From contig NZ_KL407337.1 in assembly GCF_000706645.1 (NCBI RefSeq), positions 374,320 through 438,319 on the forward strand: 64,000 nt of DNA, written 5' to 3'. How positions within the stretch are numbered: position 1 is the stretch's first letter; each line of letters starts with the position of its first letter. The stretch comes from Bartonella rochalimae ATCC BAA-1498 (GTDB lineage Bacteria; Pseudomonadota; Alphaproteobacteria; Rhizobiales; Rhizobiaceae). The notes under the pieces are model-generated. The model did no database searches. It saw only the letters and a list, made by a program, of their open reading frames with translations, and was not told where the DNA came from. Shown here piece after piece: positions 19,198 through 28,403 of the stretch. A program made the position numbers and the translations under genes.

Positions 19198-20130
19198 ATG
19201 TTAAAGTATTATATTAAAAATTTTATATATCGTATTAAAATCAATATAAAAAATTATTTCAATTTTCTATGGGCGCACCTATTAATCGGTTTTTTAGCCA
19301 TTCTACGATATCTTCCTGCTAATATTGGTTTTTCTTTTTTTTCCTGGTTAGCAAAAACATTTGGTCCTCTTGTACCTCGTCATAAAATTGTACTTTCTAA
19401 TCTTAAAGCTGCATATCCAGAAAAAACAGAACAAGAATTGTGTAAAATTGCAATAAAAATGTGGGAAAATATGGGGCGACTTCTGGCCGAATATATTTTT
19501 CTTGATAAAATTTTTGACTTCGATCCTAATGCTGATAAGCCAGGATTGGTTGAAGTCAACGGCATTGAAATATTTCAACGATTAAAGAACGAAAAAAAAC
19601 CACATATTTTTTTCACAGCTCATACTGGAAATTTTGAACTTCTTCCTATATGCGCTCAAAGTTTTGATCTTAACGTCACAGTATTATTTAGGCCACCCAA
19701 TAATCCCTATATTGCAAAAAAAGTTCTTAAAGCGCGCAAAACTTCTATGGGACATCTTGTACCATCCAAAGCTGGTGCAGTCTGGATACTAGCTGCTAAA
19801 CTAGCAAAAGGTGAAAATACAGGCGTTCTTGTCGATCAAAAATTCCGTCGAGGTATTCCTGGAACATTTTTTAACCGACCAGTTAAAACAAATCCCCTAA
19901 TTATAAAACTCGCTCGACAATATAATTGTGATATCTATCCAGCACGTTGTATCCGATTAACTGGAGGACGTTATCGTCTAGATTTATATGAACGTGTAGA
20001 CCTACCACTTGATGAAAAAAATGAAATTAACATACCTGCTGCCACACAAAAACTAAATGATATTGTTGAATCTTGGGTACGTGAATATCCCGAACAATGG
20101 ATGTGGTTTCATAGACGCTGGGACCTATAA
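19198..20130 (+). CDS. lpxXL: LpxXL, very-long-chain lipid A secondary acyltransferase
   Basis: Inner-membrane acyltransferase of the LpxL/HtrB family that transfers the AcpXL-bound very long chain to lipid A. The 310 residues begin with a basic stretch and one hydrophobic anchor (about 23-50). The HX4E catalytic motif is HTGNFE, and the FRPPNNP and DQKFRRG motifs of the family are present. It starts two bases after adh2XL, consistent with translational coupling, and ends the XL cluster. Substrate is inferred from clustering with acpXL. Confidence 0.92.
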   Translation: MLKYYIKNFIYRIKINIKNYFNFLWAHLLIGFLAILRYLPANIGFSFFSWLAKTFGPLVPRHKIVLSNLKAAYPEKTEQELCKIAIKMWENMGRLLAEYIFLDKIFDFDPNADKPGLVEVNGIEIFQRLKNEKKPHIFFTAHTGNFELLPICAQSFDLNVTVLFRPPNNPYIAKKVLKARKTSMGHLVPSKAGAVWILAAKLAKGENTGVLVDQKFRRGIPGTFFNRPVKTNPLIIKLARQYNCDIYPARCIRLTGGRYRLDLYERVDLPLDEKNEINIPAATQKLNDIVESWVREYPEQWMWFHRRWDL

Positions 20131-20154
20131 TTATATTATATTAAAGAGACATTA

Positions 20155-20976
20155 ATGCTAGCATCAAAAGATATCAATGACCTTATTTCAATTGTAGCAG
20201 CATTACGAAACCCTGAAAGTGGTTGCGCTTGGAACATAAAACAAACTTTTGAGTCCATTATACCTTATATGCTTGAAGAAGCTTACGAAGTTATTGATGC
20301 CATTGAACGAGGTAATCGAACAGATCTTTGTGAAGAACTCGGTGATCTTCTTTTACAGGTAGTGTATCACGCTATGATTGCTACAGAAGAAAGAAGCTTT
20401 ACTTTTGAAGATGTTGTTTATGCAATTACGGCAAAAATGATTCGCCGTCATCCTCATGTTTTTGGAAATACAGAGCAAAAAAGCCGTGGTTTTGTGGAAG
20501 GAATGTGGGAGCATATCAAGAAAATAGAAAAAGCCGAACCGACAAAACAATATGAAAAAATAAGTGTACCAGATAATGAACTAGCAAGTTGTCTTATCCA
20601 AGTAAAATCAGCTCAACCAGCAGATCAAGAAGCCCTCGCATTACAAAAAGCAGCTGCAGAAGTTGGTTTTAAGTCGTATGATAGTGATAAAACTTTTGCA
20701 AAAATCAAAGAAAAACTCAATACACTCAAAGAAGCAATAAAAATTGAAAAAAAATCCGATATAGAAATAGAATTCGGCGATCTTTATTTCACGCTATTGA
20801 ACCTCGCACGTCACTTGAATATTGATCCACAAAAAGCACTTAAAAAAACTAATACAAAATTTCGAAATCGCTTTGCGAATATTGGAGAAAATCTACTAGC
20901 TCAATCTAAAATGCTAACCGATGTCTCTTTAAAAGAAATGGAAGATCTTTGGAATAAAGCCAAAAATGCAGAATAA
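20155..20976 (+). CDS. mazG: Nucleoside triphosphate pyrophosphohydrolase MazG
   Basis: Hydrolyses NTPs and dNTPs to monophosphates plus pyrophosphate, cleaning the pool of non-canonical nucleotides. The 273 residues contain two MazG-type helical repeats. The first has the metal-binding EEAYEVIDAIE and CEELGDLLLQVVYHA acidic motifs, the second an E..FGDLYFTLLNLARH motif. It lies 24 bases after lpxXL and may be read through from it. It converges on the SufA-type gene. Confidence 0.95.
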   Translation: MLASKDINDLISIVAALRNPESGCAWNIKQTFESIIPYMLEEAYEVIDAIERGNRTDLCEELGDLLLQVVYHAMIATEERSFTFEDVVYAITAKMIRRHPHVFGNTEQKSRGFVEGMWEHIKKIEKAEPTKQYEKISVPDNELASCLIQVKSAQPADQEALALQKAAAEVGFKSYDSDKTFAKIKEKLNTLKEAIKIEKKSDIEIEFGDLYFTLLNLARHLNIDPQKALKKTNTKFRNRFANIGENLLAQSKMLTDVSLKEMEDLWNKAKNAE

Positions 20977-21038
20977 AAAATTATTTATACATCTTAATAG
21001 ATATAATTAGAAAAATTATATAACAATTTGTTATTTAA

Positions 21039-21416
21039 CTAAATTTTCTTGTATATTTCATTTATCTTATTTTGCGAAACAGGACGAATCTCTACCGATT
21101 CACCGCATCCACAAGATGAAATTTGGTTAGGATTATTGAATATAAAACCTGAGCGTAATGTTGTTACCTCATAATCCATCTGCGTTCCTAATAAAAATAA
21201 TACTGCATCGCGTGCGACAAAAACACGAGCACCGTTAACTTCAACAACATCAGCATCATGCATTTCTTCTGTTACAAGAGTTATGGTATATTCCATACCT
21301 GCACAACCACCTTTCTTGATACCAACAAGAATACCATATGCATTTTTTGTTTTCATAATAGTTTTAACGCGATCTATGGCAGCTTCTGTCAAATTTATTA
21401 CTGAAAAACGGCTCAT
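21039..21416 (-). CDS. sufA: Iron-sulfur cluster carrier, SufA/IscA type
   Basis: A-type carrier that holds a [2Fe-2S] or [4Fe-4S] cluster and hands it to apo-proteins. It has 125 residues. The three cluster cysteines are in GGCAGMEY and the C-terminal CGCGES. The LLGTQMDYE and FNNPNQ sequence style is closer to rhizobial SufA than to ErpA. No suf or isc genes are adjacent in this window, so it is a single gene with about 550 non-coding bases upstream. ErpA is the alternative name. Confidence 0.8.
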   Translation of the reverse strand: MSRFSVINLTEAAIDRVKTIMKTKNAYGILVGIKKGGCAGMEYTITLVTEEMHDADVVEVNGARVFVARDAVLFLLGTQMDYEVTTLRSGFIFNNPNQISSCGCGESVEIRPVSQNKINEIYKKI

Positions 21417-21964
21417 CGTTTATTATTCTTTCACTGAACAAAGATTTTAGCTGCAATAATGCCATTTTTGATATTAAAACAAGCATCGGATTAAGCAAAT
21501 AAATTATGTATACATTTCTTTAGATTTTTAATTCCTCCTACAATCTCTTTAAAGTAGTTAAAAAGTTCTTTTCGTTTTATTTAATCTATCATTATGTCAA
21601 CATAATTGATTTATCCTCAAAACAGATTCTCAATATACACAGAAATATGAAAGAGATATCCTTGCTTTTCCACTAATGCCGCAATAAAAATAAATTTATT
21701 TGAAATCATAAAAACTATTCACTTTCTTCATCATCATACTATTAATAATCCCTAAGCTCTGCATACAGCAGCTGCTAAAAATCAGTAAATAAAAAACTTA
21801 GTGATCGAATTACTTATCGCAAATAAATTATAAATACTGGACTACAAAATCTTTCTTTCATCATCTTAGTGGTTCTTTCTTGTCACAAAAGAATATTCTG
21901 ATAGATTTGATGTTGTTTTTCTCTTGCCTTTAAAGAAACAGTTGTTTAGTCGTGCTAAATAGTT
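21417..21964. other. Non-coding stretch upstream of tRNA-Pro
   Basis: About 550 AT-rich bases between the SufA-type gene (minus) and tRNA-Pro (plus). It should contain promoters for both. I see no coding remnant, strong hairpin or repeat. Confidence 0.4.
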
Positions 21965-22041
<77 letters not shown>

Positions 22042-22180
22042 TCCTTCAAAATTAAGAAAAAAGGATGCTTTCCTAAAGAGAAAATTTCTTTATATATAAT
22101 TTCAAACATCTATTCTGCTTTTTCAATTATTTATAGCTGTTTTTATACAAAGAATCTTTAGACTTTCTCTTCAAGACAAT

Positions 22181-22210
22181 ATAAAAAACACGGGACTTTT
22201 ATCCCGTGTT
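22181..22210 (-). terminator. Intrinsic terminator of the small heat-shock gene
   Basis: Read on the minus strand: a perfect 9-bp stem AACACGGGA/TCCCGTGTT with a 6-base loop, followed by six T. It begins about 20 bases after the stop of the Hsp20 gene. Confidence 0.88.
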
Positions 22211-22229
22211 GTTCAAATAACTTAGAAAA

Positions 22230-22736
22230 TTATAATTGTTCTTTTGCCTTAAGTTTTAAATTTTCTGTAGATGTATTATGATTATTGCTATTTTTAGTAG
22301 CAGACGTCGCTGCTTGCACAGCTATTTTTCTTGGTTTTAATTCAGCTGGCGTTTCTCTTTGAAGTTGAATATGGAGAAGACCATCACTTAGTTCAGCTCC
22401 AATAACTTTAACATGATCAGCTAAATGGAAACGACGCTCAAAAGCACGTGAAGCAATTCCTCGATAAAGAAACTCACGCCCTGCAACGTCATTTTCTGGC
22501 ATTTTCTCACCCTTAATGGTTAGCTGATTACAATGTATTTCAATATCTATTTCATTTTGTGAAAAGCCAGCAACAGCCATAGAAATTCTATAAGAATCCT
22601 CACTTAAACGCTCAATATTATACGGTGGATAAGAAGAAGAAATATCATCTAATTGTGTCCTGGAATCAAACCAGTTAAGAAGATGGTCAAAACCTACTGT
22701 TGAACGATAAAATGGTGAAAAGTCTACTTGACGCAT
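22230..22736 (-). CDS. Small heat-shock protein (Hsp20/IbpA family)
   Basis: ATP-independent holdase that binds unfolding proteins in heat stress. The product has 168 residues from ATG at 22736. That start is chosen because AAGGAGG lies eight bases upstream; an upstream in-frame ATG at 22826 would lie inside the leader. The alpha-crystallin domain spans about residues 35-130, with the C-terminal strand motif DGLLHIQL and an RKIAVQ motif of the IxI/V type. The tail is longer and Asn-rich compared with IbpA. The leader carries a probable ROSE thermometer, and a clear terminator follows, so it is monocistronic. Confidence 0.93.
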   Translation of the reverse strand: MRQVDFSPFYRSTVGFDHLLNWFDSRTQLDDISSSYPPYNIERLSEDSYRISMAVAGFSQNEIDIEIHCNQLTIKGEKMPENDVAGREFLYRGIASRAFERRFHLADHVKVIGAELSDGLLHIQLQRETPAELKPRKIAVQAATSATKNSNNHNTSTENLKLKAKEQL

Positions 22737-22850
22737 AAACTTGCCCTCCTTTAGAGCGACTATAATTGATCCTTCAAGTCTCCAAATGGCAGATATATTT
22801 GCAGACCAACAGTCCCAATATGGCAACTGTAATATTTATTTGGGAACAAA
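22737..22850 (-). promoter_or_regulatory. Probable ROSE-type RNA thermometer in the Hsp20 5' leader
   Basis: In the mRNA sense, UCGCUCU AAA GGAGGG precedes the start codon. UCGCU fits the ROSE signature UYGCU and can pair with the Shine-Dalgarno GGAG as CUCU/GGAG. The next pair outward is a G-G mismatch followed by C-G, the kind of imperfect pairing known from ROSE elements. Further upstream UCCCAA and UUGGGA can form a second hairpin. Rhizobial small heat-shock genes are the classic ROSE targets. The fold was worked out by eye only. Confidence 0.55.
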
Positions 22851-22997
22851 TCTTTTTTATTTCAACTCCTTTGTATTTTAATTTACAAAAATACATATAA
22901 ATAAAATAAATGTTTTTTAACTCTTCATCAGCATTACAAGTAACAGATTTTTTTATCTTGCATCAACTTGTGCACGTACATCAACAAAGGATGCCAA

Positions 22998-23894
22998 TTG
23001 AAAACACCTCTTTATTCTACAGAGCATAATTCTTCTTTTTCTAATATGCATAGTAGCTATTTCAAAACAGCTAACAACCATGAGATTCGTTTTGCAATAA
23101 CAAATTCTGAAATAAAAAAAACTAAAGGAACGGTTGTTATTCTCAAAAACTATGCAGATACTCTAGAAGAATATTTTTTACCAATGAATGAAATCTCTCA
23201 ACGCGGTTTTTATACCGCAATATTTGATTGGCTTGGTCAAGAAGGGAACCAACCGAACAAACAAAAATGGTATCAACATAATTATTTTAATATTAATAAT
23301 TATATCAATTATTTATCAGAATTTCTTAAAATAATTGTTTATACTGATTGCCCTCCACCTTATTACATGCTTACTTACGGTATGGGAGGACTAATAGCAC
23401 TTAACGGGCTAAGCCTTATCACTCATCAATTTAACAGAATGCTTTGCGTTTCTCCTCTTTTTGCTCCACTAGGCAATAAAACAAACAGTTTTCAACATAA
23501 GTTAACACAATTTTTTTCCGATATAGGCCTTGGCTTTTTACCTGTTAAAGATAGAAAAAAATTAAAACAGAAAAACACAGAATCTAATTTTTCTTTTAAT
23601 CCAACAACGGCTCAGTGGCTGTCCTCAACGCTCAATGCAATCGATGCAATGAAAACAAATATACTTCATGGGAAGTTACAAATTCCAACACTGTTTATCC
23701 TTGCTAATCAAAATAATATTGCGAATAATATTGAAGCAAGACAATTATGTCGATCAACACATTTGACAGACAGTATTACAATTATAGGAGCTGAGCTTGA
23801 TACAATTATGCGTGAAGAATACTTTTATAAACAATTTTGGTCTGCATTTGACTGCTTTATTTCTAACAACCATCAAAAACACAAAATTTTTTAA
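22998..23894 (+). CDS. Alpha/beta hydrolase, lysophospholipase L2-like, nucleophile serine missing
   Basis: About 298 residues with an alpha/beta-hydrolase layout like PldB-type lysophospholipases: a KGTVVILKNYADTLEEYF strand-turn at about 45-60, then a core ending in LTYGMGGLIAL. In active relatives that elbow reads GHSMGG, so the serine nucleophile is glycine here. The start is probably TTG at 22998, with AAAGG seven bases upstream; TTG at 22968 is an alternative and no ATG fits the N-terminus. The frame is intact to a normal length. It may be a non-catalytic homologue or an early pseudogene. Confidence 0.65.
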   Translation: MKTPLYSTEHNSSFSNMHSSYFKTANNHEIRFAITNSEIKKTKGTVVILKNYADTLEEYFLPMNEISQRGFYTAIFDWLGQEGNQPNKQKWYQHNYFNINNYINYLSEFLKIIVYTDCPPPYYMLTYGMGGLIALNGLSLITHQFNRMLCVSPLFAPLGNKTNSFQHKLTQFFSDIGLGFLPVKDRKKLKQKNTESNFSFNPTTAQWLSSTLNAIDAMKTNILHGKLQIPTLFILANQNNIANNIEARQLCRSTHLTDSITIIGAELDTIMREEYFYKQFWSAFDCFISNNHQKHKIF

Positions 23895-24301
23895 TAAATA
23901 TATAAGTTTTCACACAATCAAAAGCATTGCCTGATTATATAAACTTTCGATATAAAAAATAATTAATAATCTTCTAATGTTTCAATAATTAGCAGCTCCT
24001 AAAACTGACATAATCATAAAATGTATATAATCAATCTGATAAGAATCAGCAAAAGTGGAAAAAAATAGAATCTGCAATTAAGTGAGCTAAAACCTTCAAA
24101 ATATCGGATTCTTAACCCAAATTATGTACATAACGAATTCAAAAAGTAAAAATAATAATGTGAATTCTGGATAACAGCTAAGAAATTAACCATTTCGCCA
24201 TTCATTTTCATTATAAATGTTTTATAGCTTTTCCTATAAATGCTCTACAATGTATAAATCAATATGATAAATTCTGATAAATAAAGCAATTGGACATAAT
24301 G
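23895..24301. other. Upstream region of cpdR
   Basis: About 400 AT-rich bases. It should contain the cpdR promoter. I looked for a CtrA-type TTAA-N7-TTAA pair and did not find a convincing one. No coding remnant is seen. Confidence 0.35.
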
Positions 24302-24664
24302 ATGAAACGAATCTTGCTTGCAGAAGATGATAATGATATGCGCCGCTTTTTAGCAAAAGCACTCGAACGTGCAGGCTATGAAGTTACTGATTTTGATAAT
24401 GGTGTTAGCGCATATGAATGCTTACAAGAAGAGCCCTTTTCTCTTCTACTTACTGATATTGTAATGCCAGAAATGGATGGAATCGAATTAGCACGACGTG
24501 CAACTGAAATTGACCCTGATTTACGAGTAATGTTCATTACAGGCTTTGCAGCAGTCGCATTAAATTCAAATCATGATGCTCCTCCTGATGCTAAGGTGCT
24601 TTCTAAGCCATTTCATTTACGTGAATTGGTTAGTGAAATCGAAAAAATACTTATAGCTGCTTGA
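24302..24664 (+). CDS. cpdR: Single-domain response regulator CpdR
   Basis: CpdR is the receiver-only regulator that, when unphosphorylated, primes ClpXP for cell-cycle proteolysis of CtrA and other substrates in Alphaproteobacteria. 120 residues: acidic pocket AEDD, phospho-acceptor D52 in LLTDIVMPEMDG, and the conserved lysine in LSKPFH. There is no output domain. The start ATG at 24302 has GGA seven bases upstream; ATG 24299 is possible. Identity as CpdR and not another lone receiver rests on the MKRILLAEDDNDMRRFLAKA N-terminus and the ITGFAAVAL segment. Confidence 0.85.
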   Translation: MKRILLAEDDNDMRRFLAKALERAGYEVTDFDNGVSAYECLQEEPFSLLLTDIVMPEMDGIELARRATEIDPDLRVMFITGFAAVALNSNHDAPPDAKVLSKPFHLRELVSEIEKILIAA

Positions 24665-24758
24665 AAAAGATATTTTTTTAATTATTCGTATTTTATTATA
24701 AAAATTCAATCAAGCATTAACGTTTACAGTTTTATACGTGATGCTACCATTATATAAT

Positions 24759-24833
<75 letters not shown>

Positions 24834-25013
24834 GGCGTTTTATACATAAATATAACATACTGATTTTACTTATCTTTTTTTAAGATTAGGGATAAATAAA
24901 GGTTAAGGAATAAGATTTTAAATTTTTCTCTAAAATACATTGCGAATCAGTCTTGTTTTTTGATCTCTTTATCTTTGTGTTTTAACTTTTTGGACCTGTT
25001 TCCATCCACACAA

Positions 25014-25190
25014 CTATTCACCATATTTGTTATGTTTCAAGATTTGTTTGGCCAAGTTGATACTGATGACAGTGAGATCTTTCTGATCCAAATACAGAGG
25101 AGACCAACCGATACAAGAAAAGCTTCTACTTCCGCACCCACTGAGAAAGATCAGAACGCACACCGCCATCACTTTGCTTATTAACTTCAT
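25014..25190 (-). pseudogene. Phage Rz1-like spanin lipoprotein, ended by an in-frame TAG
   Basis: Starts at ATG 25190 and encodes 58 residues. It has a lipoprotein signal ending in the lipobox LSGC, then SPLYLDQKDLTVISINLAKQ and ILKHNKYGE. Many phage outer-membrane spanin subunits share a W.P.Y.S..D..T......Q...HN pattern followed by a CGW motif. Here a TAG at 25016-25014 interrupts just before LCGWKQVQK, and the frame stays open to 24969. The start lies inside the Rz-like frame, the nested arrangement typical of Rz/Rz1. Loss of a few C-terminal residues makes it probably broken. Confidence 0.6.
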
Positions 25191-25351
25191 TTTCTATTTC
25201 CAGCCGGGTTATTGCTCTCTTGATGAGGGTTTCTGTTTGTTTTTGCTGTTCAGTCTTCTTGACTAAACGAAAAACTCTTACTAAGGCTATAAAAAAAAGC
25301 GGCTATAGCCGCCATCATCACCACACAATATTTTTTTCCCCACAAGATCAC
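25126..25351 (-). pseudogene. Phage Rz-like inner-membrane spanin remnant with frameshift
   Basis: Begins GTG at 25351 after GGGAGGA. A hydrophobic segment CVVMMAAIAAFF reaches an 8-base T run (25298-25291), where the frame is lost; the uncorrected frame stops at 25250. Shifting frame at the run restores IALVRVFRLVKKTEQQKQ and a charged helix ending SDLSQWVRK with a stop at 25126. Single N-terminal membrane segment plus charged helix, overlapped by a nested lipoprotein gene, is the Rz signature. Its GTG overlaps the stop of the preceding fragment by 4 bases. Confidence 0.55.
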
Positions 25352-25419
25352 AAACGTTCCTCCCGTAAGCGCTTAGCAATCAAGATTAACCCCACACAAG
25401 ACGCAAGAACTATATACAA
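25348..25419 (-). pseudogene. C-terminal fragment of a membrane protein, probably phage holin
   Basis: 23 residues, LYIVLASCVGLILIAKRL then REERL, ending TGA at 25350-25348, which overlaps the GTG of the Rz-like gene. One hydrophobic segment plus a basic tail immediately before Rz suggests the end of a holin. Upstream the frame is closed at once, and the DNA belongs to the transporter pseudogene on the other strand. This marks a deletion junction near 25410-25430. Too short to name with confidence. Confidence 0.4.
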
Positions 25420-26330
25420 TCAATATCCAAGCCTTTTTAATACTACGCTTTTTACAAGGACTTGGAGCCTGTTCAGGGATTGTTTTAAGTCGCGCTATTA
25501 TTAACGATTTAATGGACAAAGAAGCTGCAGGAAAATTTTATTTGGTTATTTTCCCTTTTGTCGGAACATCACCAGCACTTGCACCGTTAATTGGCCAGCT
25601 TTTATTACAATCTTTTAATTGGCAATCCATTTTTATCTTTTTAAGCCTTTTTATACTTTTATCCATTTTCCTTTGTCACTTTGTATTAACAGAAACTCTC
25701 CCTCTTACAAAACGTCAATCTTTTACTCCTGTAGGAATTATTAAGAACAGTTTGGAAGTTCTTAGAAATAAACAGTTTATTTTTTACGCATTGATTCCAT
25801 GTTTTGCCTATGCAGCCTACTTTGCTTATATCGTAGAATCTCCTTTTTTTCTTACAAACCTAGGTTTATCAACTCTATACATTTGTTATAGCTACATTGG
25901 TGTTTCTTTAACCTATGTCTTGGGTAATTTGGTAGCGCGAAGCTTTCTTAAGCGAGAATCTATGGAACGTACTATTCAACGTGGATATGTTATTTTTGTT
26001 ATGGGTGGCATATTATTTGCTATACAAATGTATGTAAGTCCGTAGCCGCTTCTAACGAGTTTAATAGCCATTTCTATTCTTACTTTTGGCAATGGTTTTT
26101 TGTTGCCATTAGGAATAGCATTGGCTATTTCATCACACCCAAAAGCCGCTGGAGCAACATCCGGAGTCATGGGAGCATTACAATTAGGAAGTGCTGCATT
26201 CAGTGCAATAATGATTGGAACAATATCTAGACATAATCCATGGGGTTTTGCCATTTTATTGGCACTATGCTGCATAGTGGGTTTTGTAATTTATAGTCGA
26301 AAAGCAAATTATTTTATGACTTTGAAGTAA
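25420..26330 (+). pseudogene. Bcr/CflA-type drug efflux transporter, 5'-truncated and with an in-frame TAG
   Basis: Major facilitator of the bicyclomycin/chloramphenicol resistance type. Homology begins abruptly with INIQAFLILRFLQGLGACSG, which is the loop after about the third membrane helix of Bcr, so the first hundred residues are missing. The frame runs through RAIINDLMDKEAAGKF and LTETLPLTKRQ to a TAG at 26043-26045. It continues in the same frame from 26046 (PLLTSLIAISILTFGNG) to 26328. Apart from that one stop the remaining two-thirds is clean, so decay looks recent. The truncation point coincides with the phage remnant junction. Confidence 0.85.
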
Positions 26331-26557
26331 ATTAAATAATCAATTAGGGAGAGAATTGTGCTTAAAAAACTTGATGTTACTTTGCAAGATGGGGGTTATA
26401 GAAATCAGTTTTCTTTTTCACTAAATAAAGCAATATAAGTATAAAAACCTTAAAAAAGACTACCCTCTCTTCTTAAATAGCGACGTTCTCTTAAAATCAT
26501 ATCGCTCAATCATTTTTTATATTCTAAAGCCTCCTTAACTATAGATAATTATATAAA

Positions 26558-27967
26558 TTACACTTTTTTGATTTTAAATCTTCTTTTCTCTTCTTGATAG
26601 ACTTTTCTTTTCTTTAAATTATAAAGTTTAAGTGCATAAAAACAAACAACAAGAAAAGAAAGCCAAATAACACCTATCATCAACACTGATCTCGTATTAT
26701 CAAAAAACCATAACAAAATAAAAATAAAGATCATAAATAAAGTAGCAAAAATGGATCCTATTGGCCAAAACGGTATTGGAAACTTTAGATCACGGTGTTC
26801 TTCTGCAGACATTTTAAGCCGCATAAAAATCTGCGAAAGCAAAATCATTACCCACACAAAAACTGTCGCAAATGTCGCCATTGCCGCAATAAGAAAAAAA
26901 AGCTGATCATGATAATAATAATTAAGAATAACACCAAAAATAAAGATGCTAAATACGAGTAAAATAACAAAAATCGGTATACCGTTTTTTGATAAATATT
27001 GGAATTTTTTAAATGCATAACCTTCCTGCGACAAACCATGTATCATGCGAACCGCACCATACATTTCACTATTAATCGCAGAAACTACAGCTGTGATAAC
27101 AACAATATTAAGAATATGAGCTGCTGACGAAATACCAAATCTTTCAAAAATTGTAACAAAAGGACTACTAATAAGGCGAATTTCATTCCAAGGATAAAGC
27201 GACATTAAAACTGCTAACGTCATAACATAAAAGAGCACAATTCGAATTGGAATAGAATTAATTGCTCTTGAAATTGTTTTATCAGGATCCTGTACTTCCA
27301 TTGCAACCATTCCAATAATCTCTACTCCTCCAAAAGCAAAAACAACAACACTAAAGCAAGCTAAAAAACCAAATAAACCATTTGGAAATACTCCACCATT
27401 TTGCCATAAATTATGAATCCCAATGGTAGAAAATGTATTTGTATTCCAATTAAAAAAAATAATTGCTATTCCTAAAATAATCATAGCGAAAATGGCAATA
27501 ATTTTTACGGAAGAAAGCCAAAATTCTAGCTCACCGTACACTTTCACTGCTGCTAGGTTAATACCAGTAATGATAAGAGTAATACTCAATGTCCATATCC
27601 AAGAAGCAACATCAGGATACCAAAAACTCATATAAGTTGCAAAAACTGTAATATCAGCTAAACCAACAAGCACTACTTCAAAAACATACGTCCATCCTGT
27701 TAAAAAACCAGCTAATGGTGATATATAATTTGTAGCATAACGAGCAAAAGAACCAGACAGTGGATTATGAATAATCATTTCTCCTAAAGCACGCATAACT
27801 ATAAAAATAGCTAAACCTGCAATACAATAGGCAATTAAAACACTTGGGCCAGCAAGATTAATCGCCTGTGCCGATCCATAAAAAAGCCCTGTTCCAATAG
27901 CAGAACCAAGAGCTAAAAATATAACCTGACGCTGATTTATACCTCGTTTAAGTTCATTTGTTGTCAT
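26558..27967 (-). CDS. Amino-acid permease (APC family), possibly histidine or proline specific
   Basis: 469 residues with about twelve membrane segments, of the ProY/CycA/HutT type. The N-terminal signature is ALGSAIGTGLFYGSA, followed by RALGEMIIHNPLSGSF and GGVEIIGMVAMEVQDP. Specificity cannot be read from the sequence. The neighbouring ruined hutH, read in the same direction upstream of it, suggests a histidine permease left over from a hut locus. The tail is strongly basic. The frame is intact, so it is probably functional. Confidence 0.85.
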   Translation of the reverse strand: MTTNELKRGINQRQVIFLALGSAIGTGLFYGSAQAINLAGPSVLIAYCIAGLAIFIVMRALGEMIIHNPLSGSFARYATNYISPLAGFLTGWTYVFEVVLVGLADITVFATYMSFWYPDVASWIWTLSITLIITGINLAAVKVYGELEFWLSSVKIIAIFAMIILGIAIIFFNWNTNTFSTIGIHNLWQNGGVFPNGLFGFLACFSVVVFAFGGVEIIGMVAMEVQDPDKTISRAINSIPIRIVLFYVMTLAVLMSLYPWNEIRLISSPFVTIFERFGISSAAHILNIVVITAVVSAINSEMYGAVRMIHGLSQEGYAFKKFQYLSKNGIPIFVILLVFSIFIFGVILNYYYHDQLFFLIAAMATFATVFVWVMILLSQIFMRLKMSAEEHRDLKFPIPFWPIGSIFATLFMIFIFILLWFFDNTRSVLMIGVIWLSFLVVCFYALKLYNLKKRKVYQEEKRRFKIKKV

Positions 27968-28403
27968 TTCTATCCTTCTTCAAACATCATCCTAACTTTT
28001 ACAGAAGCAAAATTGGCAGATTAATAAGAACCGAAGCCGATTGAAATGTAAAAAACTCTAAAAGATCTGAAGGACTTGAATTTTTATTTTCTATATTTTC
28101 ATACAAGAATACAATTCACAACGGCTAAGATGCATAATTTCATTTTATATGGTGATGCAACATATACCGTTTACAACAAAAAAACCGCATTCTTCCTTTC
28201 CCTTCAGCTTTAAGGAAATGTAGATAATAGGGCAATTGTATTATGACAACACACACTACTCTTTCACTTAAACTAAGTAGCTCTTCAATTTATCAAAAAA
28301 AAATCTGATGGGCAAGCATCATAAAAAAACGAGTCTCTAGCCTCTTTCTTTATAATTTTCTTTATAATGTTCTCACCATAGTTTAAAATTAATTTACTTA
28401 TGG
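27968..28403. other. Spacer between permease and hutH remnant
   Basis: About 430 AT-rich bases with scattered stops. It must contain the permease promoter if the gene is still expressed. No recognisable gene fragment was found. Confidence 0.35.

Noticed and set aside
24834..24960. Phage attachment duplicate of the tRNA-Val 3' end
   Set aside because: I looked for a second copy of the tRNA end in this window and found none, so integration at this tRNA remains only a suggestion.
24960..25504. Two plus-strand open frames (24960-25184 and 25220-25504)
   Set aside because: Neither has a recognisable domain. Both are antisense to minus-strand frames with lipobox, nested overlap and Shine-Dalgarno sites that fit phage spanins, which is the better reading.
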